A stretch of 64,000 nt of DNA from CAVTWY01 sp963738575 (lineage in GTDB: Bacteria > Pseudomonadota > Gammaproteobacteria > Burkholderiales > Burkholderiaceae_C), in contig CAVTWY010000002.1 of assembly GCA_963738575.1 (NCBI GenBank), positions 186,001 to 250,000 of the forward strand, in the 5' to 3' direction. Below are positions 58,289-64,000 of the stretch, piece by piece; positions within the stretch are counted from its first letter, which is position 1, and every line of letters starts with the position of its first letter. The notes under the pieces were generated by a model. It worked only from the letters and a program-made list of their open reading frames with translations, was not told the DNA's origin and did not search any database. The translations under genes and the position numbers were made by a program.

Positions 58289-60010
58289 CTAACGCTGCCC
58301 GTACGCTGCAATCTCGGTGTCTTGCGATTTGACCATGCCTGCAGCGAGTCGTTGCAGCTTGATTTGCACCATCGCCGGGTTGGTTTGCGCTTTGTCAAGA
58401 ATGCCCACAAAGGCCAGTGTTGGGTGCGAGGGCAATGCGCAAACCACCAGGTGGTGCGTTTCGTAGGTCATGGAGGCCTCTGGCAGGCGCCCGGGCAAGG
58501 CCAAGGTCATGGCTGCAGCGCGCATGGCATTGATCAAACGCGTGCCCTCTGAAGCCCATGAAACGACGTTGTCTACACCATGGCTGACAACGGTTTGCCG
58601 TGCTTGAACGTCGACGATGCCACAGCGTTGCATGCCTTTGATTTGGGCGCAGTGGTCGTGAAAGGCGATCAGCTCGGGGGTTGGCTTTGTGGCGCTTGGT
58701 GCGGGATGGGATGACGCTGGGGCAACCGTTGTTGCCGCCAATGCCTTGGCACTTGCTGGTGAGCCTGTCGCGAGCGCAGCAGCCGTCATGCCTTGGGCAG
58801 GAGGCGCACCCGCTGCAACCTCCGCGTGCAACGTTGGCCACGCGTCGTTGCTGCTTGCGCCCATCACCTGGGCGAAGGCGTTTGGCGGGGCCTCGGGCCC
58901 AGCGGGCGGCGCGGTGACCGGTGTCCACGCAGGGGCACGTGCGACGGTGTCTGGCATGGTGGGGCGCCCGACACTGACTGACTGCGCCGCCTTTTGTTGT
59001 GGCTGGGGCGGCGCAGGGTCAACCACTTGCGACAGGGCGCTGGTCGCCGTTTTCGACTTGCCGTGGGCTGCCATCTCGAGGTGGCGACGAAGTTCATCTG
59101 CCGTTGCGCGGCCCGAAGCCACACGTTCGGCGAGTCGGGCGGCTGACAATGCGGAGGAGGCGGCGTCGTTGGCACGGGTGGGGTCGGACAACAACATGGC
59201 GCGTGCATCGCCGGCTTCGGCCGCTTCGCGCGTCACAACATTCCACGTGCTGCGCAAGTGATTCCAGGCGTCCACGGGCCGGGCTACCGCAGGCGCAATG
59301 CGGATGTCCATTTTCTTGATGTGATTCAAGTGAGCCGTGATTGACGCCAACGCTTTGATCTCTCGCAGCGGCAACATCAACATGCTGCGGTTGGACCACA
59401 TGGCTTGTGAGATGGCATCTTTGACCGAGCCCAGCGAGATGGCGAGTGCCTGCGCTTGCGCATCGGCGGCAATCATCACCACGGCGAGGCGACTTCGGCC
59501 GAGCAAGATGTTGGCCAACTGGCGGCCAGCTTTTGCGTCGGGCTCGGTTGCTGCTGTGCTGTAGATCCGCAGGGAGCTCGATGCACGTCCATCACCATCG
59601 CAGGTGGGTAAATCTACAAAGTGCAAAGTGGCCAAGGTGTCACCGTAACCCTGGCGCCGAATGGCCAAGTGCTGAACGGGCGCGTGCATGGCCGCAGCGA
59701 CACCCGCCAAGAATCGGCGCGACGTTTGGCTGCCAACGTCATGCAGGGCGATGTGCGTTCTGCTAGCAACATCAAACTGCACCCGCATGGCCTCGGCAGC
59801 GTCACAAACGACGGACAGTTCCCATCGCTTTTCGCCCACGCGCTTGCCGATGTCATGGGGTTGAGGCGTCCAGGTTTGTACCGATCCGGGCGGTTGCGAC
59901 GAATGCGACAGCGACGCCGGGCTGGACGTGGAGTCCAGCAGCGAAGAGGGTCGCGTGGTGGGGTCGCCCAAAGGCCCCCACGACGTCATGTCCTGGATCT
60001 TGGTGGGCAT
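58289..60010 (-). CDS. uncharacterised two-domain protein, paralogue of the gene at 62994
   Basis: I do not recognise a named family. The 573-residue product has an N-terminal globular domain (about residues 60-260) with alternating strands and helices (HIALHDVGSQ, MHAPVQHLAIRR, TLATLHFVDLP, SRLAVVMIAAD) but no Walker motif. A long Ala/Pro/Thr-rich linker follows (about 300-440), then a C-terminal domain of about 120 residues (GMQRCGIVDVQARQTVVSHG, then ETHHLVVCALPSHPTLAFVG and ILDKAQTN). This last pattern resembles roadblock/LC7 proteins, which regulate small GTPases. The N-domain could be a degenerate GTPase-like fold. It is divergent from nadB by 67 bases and converges with clpB. Confidence 0.7.
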   Translation of the reverse strand: MPTKIQDMTSWGPLGDPTTRPSSLLDSTSSPASLSHSSQPPGSVQTWTPQPHDIGKRVGEKRWELSVVCDAAEAMRVQFDVASRTHIALHDVGSQTSRRFLAGVAAAMHAPVQHLAIRRQGYGDTLATLHFVDLPTCDGDGRASSSLRIYSTAATEPDAKAGRQLANILLGRSRLAVVMIAADAQAQALAISLGSVKDAISQAMWSNRSMLMLPLREIKALASITAHLNHIKKMDIRIAPAVARPVDAWNHLRSTWNVVTREAAEAGDARAMLLSDPTRANDAASSALSAARLAERVASGRATADELRRHLEMAAHGKSKTATSALSQVVDPAPPQPQQKAAQSVSVGRPTMPDTVARAPAWTPVTAPPAGPEAPPNAFAQVMGASSNDAWPTLHAEVAAGAPPAQGMTAAALATGSPASAKALAATTVAPASSHPAPSATKPTPELIAFHDHCAQIKGMQRCGIVDVQARQTVVSHGVDNVVSWASEGTRLINAMRAAAMTLALPGRLPEASMTYETHHLVVCALPSHPTLAFVGILDKAQTNPAMVQIKLQRLAAGMVKSQDTEIAAYGQR

Positions 60011-60077
60011 GCAACAAGTTTAGCGGTGGCAACAAGCGTCACAGCATGTTCGATGCGCCATTGCCGCACTCCGTAGA

Positions 60078-61709
60078 ATGCCAAACATGACTTCTTCCAC
60101 ATCTCAAGCCAACATGCTGCCCGTGGTCGTTGTGGGCGCTGGTTTGGCTGGGCTGACGGTGGCTCTCAACCTGGCCGAAACACGTCAGGTGCTGGTCTTG
60201 GCCAAACGCAGACTCAACGAGGGCGCTACCGCCTGGGCACAAGGGGGCATCGTTGGGGTTTTGGGCAGCGACGACAGCATCGAATCGCATGTCAACGACA
60301 CCATGGAGGCAGGTGCCGGGTTGGTTGAAGAGGGCACCGCCCGATTCATTGCCACCCACAGCGCGCAGGCCATTCAGTGGTTGGTTGACCAGGGCGTTGC
60401 CTTTTCGCCCGATCCCGATGGTCCTCTGGGTTTGCACCTCACCCGTGAAGGAGGTCATGCCGTGCGCCGCATTGCCCATGCCGCCGATGCCACCGGTTGG
60501 GCCATTCACCAAGCCTTGCTAAAAAAGTGCAGCGAGCACCCAAACATCACCATGCGAGAGCAATGGATGGCGGTCGACATCATCACATCACGACACCTGA
60601 AGCGACACGAGCGGCCGCGTTGTTATGGGGTGTACGCACTCGACATCGAGTCGCGCAAAGTGCACACGCTGGTCAGCGACGCGGTGGTGCTGGCCACCGG
60701 CGGCGTGGGCAAGGTGTATCGCTACACCAGCAACCCTGACACCGCCACAGGGGACGGTATTGCCATGGCATGGCGCGCAGGTTGCCGGGTTGGCAACATG
60801 GAATTCATTCAATTCCACCCGACGTGCCTTTACCACCCCCAAGAGCGCAGCTTTTTGATCACCGAGGCGCTGCGGGGCGAGGGCGCGTACTTGAAGCTGC
60901 CTGATGGCACGCGCTTCATGCAATCGCATGACGATCGTGGTGAGCTGGCACCCCGCGATGTGGTGGCGCGTGCGATTGACTTTGAGATGAAGAAGCAGGG
61001 CCTGGACCACGTTTGGCTGGACGCCACACACCTGGGTGAACCATTTTTGAAAGCGCACTTTCCGACAATTCATGCGCGGTGTTTGAGCCTGGGCATTGAC
61101 ATCGCTAAAAGCCCGATCCCGGTGGTGCCAGCAGCGCACTACACCTGCGGCGGTGTTGTGACCGATTTGTCAGGCCACACCGATTTGCCCAACCTCTTCG
61201 CCGTGGGCGAGGCCACTTACACCGGACTGCACGGCGCCAATCGACTGGCCAGCAACTCATTGCTTGAGTGTGCCGTGGTGGGTCGCACCTGCGCAGATGC
61301 TATTTTGTCGCAAACGGCAAGCGAGAGACTCACATTGCCGCCTTGGGACGAAAGCCAGGTGGAAGACGCGGACGAGCAGGTGGTGATTGCTCACAACTGG
61401 GACGAGCTGCGTTTGATGATGTGGAACTACGTCTCGATCGTGCGCACCACCAAGCGGCTTGACCGAGCCCAGCATCGGATCAAACTGCTTCGCGACGAGA
61501 TTCAAGAGTACTACGCCAACTTTCGCATCACGCGCGACTTGCTCGAGCTGCGAAATCTGGTGGACTGCGCTGACTTGATCGTGCAGTCTGCGCTGGCGAG
61601 GCGCGAAAGCCGAGGCCTGCATCACTCACTCGACTATCCCTACACCTTGCCTGTTAGTTACCCCACCGTGCTCGCGCCGTCCAGTGGGGGGCTGCGCGGC
61701 GGCGATTGA
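60078..61709 (+). CDS. nadB: L-aspartate oxidase
   Basis: NadB oxidises aspartate to iminoaspartate, the first step of de novo NAD synthesis; NadA then uses the product. The FAD-binding motif VVVVGAGLAGLTVALNLAE is at the N-terminus, followed by NEGATAWAQGGIVGVLG. Active-site motifs are LGLHLTREGGHAVRRIAHA, NMEFIQFHPTCLYHP, LITEALRGEGAYL, and PAAHYTCGGVVTDL with the family His and GG. The C-terminal helical domain is complete. An alternative ATG lies three codons later. It converges with nadA; the two ends are 31 bases apart. Confidence 0.97.
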   Translation: MPNMTSSTSQANMLPVVVVGAGLAGLTVALNLAETRQVLVLAKRRLNEGATAWAQGGIVGVLGSDDSIESHVNDTMEAGAGLVEEGTARFIATHSAQAIQWLVDQGVAFSPDPDGPLGLHLTREGGHAVRRIAHAADATGWAIHQALLKKCSEHPNITMREQWMAVDIITSRHLKRHERPRCYGVYALDIESRKVHTLVSDAVVLATGGVGKVYRYTSNPDTATGDGIAMAWRAGCRVGNMEFIQFHPTCLYHPQERSFLITEALRGEGAYLKLPDGTRFMQSHDDRGELAPRDVVARAIDFEMKKQGLDHVWLDATHLGEPFLKAHFPTIHARCLSLGIDIAKSPIPVVPAAHYTCGGVVTDLSGHTDLPNLFAVGEATYTGLHGANRLASNSLLECAVVGRTCADAILSQTASERLTLPPWDESQVEDADEQVVIAHNWDELRLMMWNYVSIVRTTKRLDRAQHRIKLLRDEIQEYYANFRITRDLLELRNLVDCADLIVQSALARRESRGLHHSLDYPYTLPVSYPTVLAPSSGGLRGGD

Positions 61710-61740
61710 TCACCGGTTGCGGCGGGGACGCAGCGAAGGG

Positions 61741-62853
61741 TCAGGCCGAGCCGATGTTGGGCACAAAACCACGGACGGGTTGCGTGATCTTGCTTGGGTT
61801 GGCCTTGACAAAGTCGAGCATGCGGTTGATGCACCCCAGTGCTTTGCGCCCTGTGGGCCCATCCACCTGAACTTCGTTGAGCCCTTGGGCAAGCACGCGT
61901 TCGATGCCTTGCAGCGCATTCATGGCCATCCAGGGGCAATGGGCACAGCTTTTGCATGTGGCGCTGTTGCCAGCCGTCGGAGCCTCCAGCAGCGTCTTGC
62001 CCGGAGCCAGCTGACGCATGCGGTGCAAGATGCCGTTGTCGGTGGCCACGATGTAGGTTTTTGCTTGGCCTTCCACCACGGCCTTGATCAACTGCGAGGT
62101 CGACCCCACCACATGCGCCTGCTGCACCACGCTCTCGGGTGACTCGGGGTGCACCAACACCAAGGCTTCGGGGTGTTCGCGCCGCAACAGCTCCAGCTCA
62201 ACCCCTTTGAATTCGTCGTGCACGATGCACTCGCCGTTCCACATCAACATGTCGGCGCCGGTGTGGTCTTTGATGTAGCGCCCCAGGTGCCGGTCGGGGG
62301 CCCAAAGCACCTTTTCACCCTGGGCATGCAGATGCTCGACGATGGCCACGGCGCAGGAGCTGGTCACCATCCAGTCGGCGCGCGCTTTGACGGCCGCGCT
62401 GGTGTTGGCATACACCACCACCTTGCGGTCAGGGTGCGCATCGCAGAACTTGGCAAAGTCGTCGGGCGGGCATCCCAGATCCAAAGAGCAAGTGGCTTCC
62501 AAATCGGGCATCAGCACGCGCTTTTCAGGCGAGAGAATTTTGGCCGTTTCGCCCATGAATCGCACACCACAAACCACCAACGTTTGGGCGCTGTGGTCGC
62601 GGCCAAAGCGTGCCATTTCCAGTGAGTCCGAGACCATGCCGCCCGTTTCAAGGGCCAAGTCTTGAATGTCCCCGTCCACGTAGTAGTGGGCGACCAGCAC
62701 CGCGTTTTGCTCTTTTAAAAGTGCCTTGATTTGTGCCTTGTCGTGAAGGCGCTGCTCGGGGCTGCGCGTGGCAGGCACCGTGGCCCAAGCCGACGCTGTA
62801 CGGCTCTTGCCGGCGGCGTCTTGACGGGTGAAATCAAACAGTACTTGAGTCAT
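61741..62853 (-). CDS. nadA: quinolinate synthase
   Basis: NadA condenses iminoaspartate with dihydroxyacetone phosphate to quinolinate using a [4Fe-4S] cluster. The 370-residue protein shows NAVLVAHYYVDGDIQDLALE, GVRFMGETAKILSPEKRVLM and three well-spaced cysteines: in SLDLGCPPDD, WNGECIVHDEFKG and CKSCAHCPWMAMNALQ. These match the cluster ligands of the family. The longest frame starts earlier at 62916; I prefer MTQVLFDFTRQ at 62853, but a start at 62868 is possible. The order is unknown gene, then nadA, on the minus strand, with a 140-base gap. Confidence 0.95.
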   Translation of the reverse strand: MTQVLFDFTRQDAAGKSRTASAWATVPATRSPEQRLHDKAQIKALLKEQNAVLVAHYYVDGDIQDLALETGGMVSDSLEMARFGRDHSAQTLVVCGVRFMGETAKILSPEKRVLMPDLEATCSLDLGCPPDDFAKFCDAHPDRKVVVYANTSAAVKARADWMVTSSCAVAIVEHLHAQGEKVLWAPDRHLGRYIKDHTGADMLMWNGECIVHDEFKGVELELLRREHPEALVLVHPESPESVVQQAHVVGSTSQLIKAVVEGQAKTYIVATDNGILHRMRQLAPGKTLLEAPTAGNSATCKSCAHCPWMAMNALQGIERVLAQGLNEVQVDGPTGRKALGCINRMLDFVKANPSKITQPVRGFVPNIGSA

Positions 62854-62993
62854 CGCAGCGGCTCGCATCAAAGCCCACAAGTCGGGGCGGATGCCGAATC
62901 TTAAAGGTTGAGGCAATCGCGGGTGCCAAGCACATGGTGTGCAGTGTGGCGCTCCGCCAGACCGTCACTTTTTGTCCCGCGACAATGGGCTTG

Positions 62994-63977
62994 TCAATCG
63001 AGTGCGCGATGAGCGTCAGCAATCTTCAGGCGGGCCAAGGTCAAGTTGGAACGTGCCGGATCGATTTTTGCAAAAAGGAAAAATTCGGGCAGTCGTTTGC
63101 CCGGACGAACCACGAACTGATCGGTTCCAGCACACAGCACGATTTCATCCAACGGCGCTGCGCCGTCGAGCCGTTGCCACCCGTCTTGATGCCCACGCAG
63201 TGTTGAGGCCAGCGCTGCGGACACTTGCCGCAAATCCAGCGAGGCGTCGTGTGACTCGCCGACGACCAGCGTGCCACTTTGGCATTCCGCCACGGCACAC
63301 CCCAAGATGCCTGGGGTGCCCATCAGGTTGCGCAGCTCTCGGCCCATGATTCGCCCTTGTTCGAGCACCTGCATGCGCGTCAGCGTTTGATCCGGAACCA
63401 GCGAGAGATCGTGCCTGTCCCATGCCATCAACAGTGCGTTCCAAGTTCGGGCCGGCGACGGGCTTGGTTCGTCAACCACGTCCACTTGCACGTCACCAGG
63501 CCATTCGGTGTCGCGGATGCGCGCTTCCGCCCATGCGGTTTCGGGTGACAAGACGAACAAGAGGGTGGGGCAGCGCCAGTGGGTTGACTGCGTGGCGGCG
63601 GCGAGCTTGGCCAGCATATCGTCCAGGTCTGCGGCAGGCATCGGCGCCACCACGACCGCCGCCAGGCTGCTGCTTTCCATCAACACCATCGGCATGCTGG
63701 GGCTGTCATCTTCGGGCGCACGTTCGCCTTGCCAAGGTGGCACGTCGGCGTGGTAGAGCTTGAGCGAGGCGTCGCCGCGACGGGGCACGACCACGCGCTC
63801 GAGCGTTGCCATCACATGTTGCGACGCGTGGTGGCGAATGTTCAGCCTCTGCACTGGGTGGCCGGTGGCCTCGCTAAGGTTTTGAATCAGACGCGGGGCC
63901 AGGTGATGGTGAGTGTCCAGCAACGTGACGACGTGGTGACCCTCATCGGGCGGCAACTTGGCCAAATGAGACCGCAT
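62994..63977 (-). CDS. uncharacterised two-domain protein, shorter paralogue of the gene at 58289 (5' end may lie outside window)
   Basis: The 327-residue frame lacks the long linker of its paralogue but shows the same two parts. The N-domain has GHPVQRLNIRHHASQHVMATLE and VPRRGDASLKLYHADVPPW, then SSLAAVVVAPMPAADLDDML. The C-domain has GTPGILGCAVAECQSGTLVV, then LDEIVLCAGTDQFVVRPGKR and LPEFFLFAKIDPARSNLTLARLK. The C-domain again resembles the roadblock/LC7 layout. I see no Walker A. The frame stays open to the window edge, so the real start may be upstream of the ATG at 63977. It lies 140 bases upstream of nadA on the same strand. Function unknown. Confidence 0.7.
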   Translation of the reverse strand: MRSHLAKLPPDEGHHVVTLLDTHHHLAPRLIQNLSEATGHPVQRLNIRHHASQHVMATLERVVVPRRGDASLKLYHADVPPWQGERAPEDDSPSMPMVLMESSSLAAVVVAPMPAADLDDMLAKLAAATQSTHWRCPTLLFVLSPETAWAEARIRDTEWPGDVQVDVVDEPSPSPARTWNALLMAWDRHDLSLVPDQTLTRMQVLEQGRIMGRELRNLMGTPGILGCAVAECQSGTLVVGESHDASLDLRQVSAALASTLRGHQDGWQRLDGAAPLDEIVLCAGTDQFVVRPGKRLPEFFLFAKIDPARSNLTLARLKIADAHRALD

Positions 63978-64000
63978 GGCCTGTGCTGGCGACCCACTCA

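Overview
The window is a gene-dense, fairly GC-rich stretch of bacterial chromosome. Protein families and gene order point to a betaproteobacterium of the order Burkholderiales, most likely family Comamonadaceae. Pointers include rho followed by a type B L31 gene, an SRP RNA near dnaX-ybaB-recR, alaA-hom-thrC-moeA-moaD-moaE in one run, gloB-mltD divergent from a methyltransferase and rnhA, and a TgpA/DUF58/MoxR operon. This placement is inferred from families and synteny; no 16S gene is present. I see no tRNA, CRISPR array, transposase or prophage gene.

Layout. 1-2140: the 3' part of parC, then ridA-like and dsbB on the minus strand. 2309-6499: comEC and glpD. 6456-11965: a minus-strand operon moxR, DUF58, tgpA, mltB-like. 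11999-14202: a histone-deacetylase-family hydrolase and an MscS channel. 14199-14928: ribH2 behind a clear FMN riboswitch. 14971-15439: a non-coding repeat island (hexanucleotide repeat plus a 30-bp inverted repeat). 15441-21285: an ArnT-like membrane protein, rpmE2, rho, trxA, the 4.5S RNA gene ffs, a small secreted protein and a divergent PurM-like protein, all minus strand. 21332-28024: dnaX-ybaB-recR, then mltD/gloB diverging from a methyltransferase and rnhA. 28129-32591: an RND efflux pair with a dyad in front. 32605-32876: a 272-bp MITE-like element with perfect 34-bp terminal inverted repeats, which supplies the stop codon of moeA. 32873-35869: moaA-mobA-moeA. 35928-43812: an NlpC/P60 hydrolase, prpE, a secreted M3 peptidase, phoH, bcp and a Mth938-like protein. 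43912-49884: alaA-hom-thrC-moeA2-moaD-moaE; moaE carries a +1 frameshift. 49892-55605: crcB and a compact catabolic-looking cluster (flavin reductase, NicX-like dioxygenase, alpha/beta hydrolase, acyl-CoA-dehydrogenase-fold protein without the usual catalytic Glu, CoA ligase). 55601-58249: clpB behind a sigma-32-like promoter. 58289-end: two mutually related proteins of unknown function on either side of nadB and nadA.

How it fits together. Most of the window is core metabolism and maintenance: NAD synthesis (nadB, nadA), riboflavin (ribH2), aspartate-family amino acids (hom, thrC), alanine (alaA), molybdenum cofactor in two loci (moaA-mobA-moeA and moeA2-moaD-moaE), replication and recombination (dnaX, ybaB, recR, rnhA, parC) and cell-wall turnover (two lytic transglycosylases, NlpC/P60). 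The parts most worth attention are the NicX-type cluster at 50431-55605, the uncharacterised paralogue pair around the nad genes, the MITE at moeA, the repeat island at 14971-15439, the moaE frameshift and the folded leader in front of bcp.
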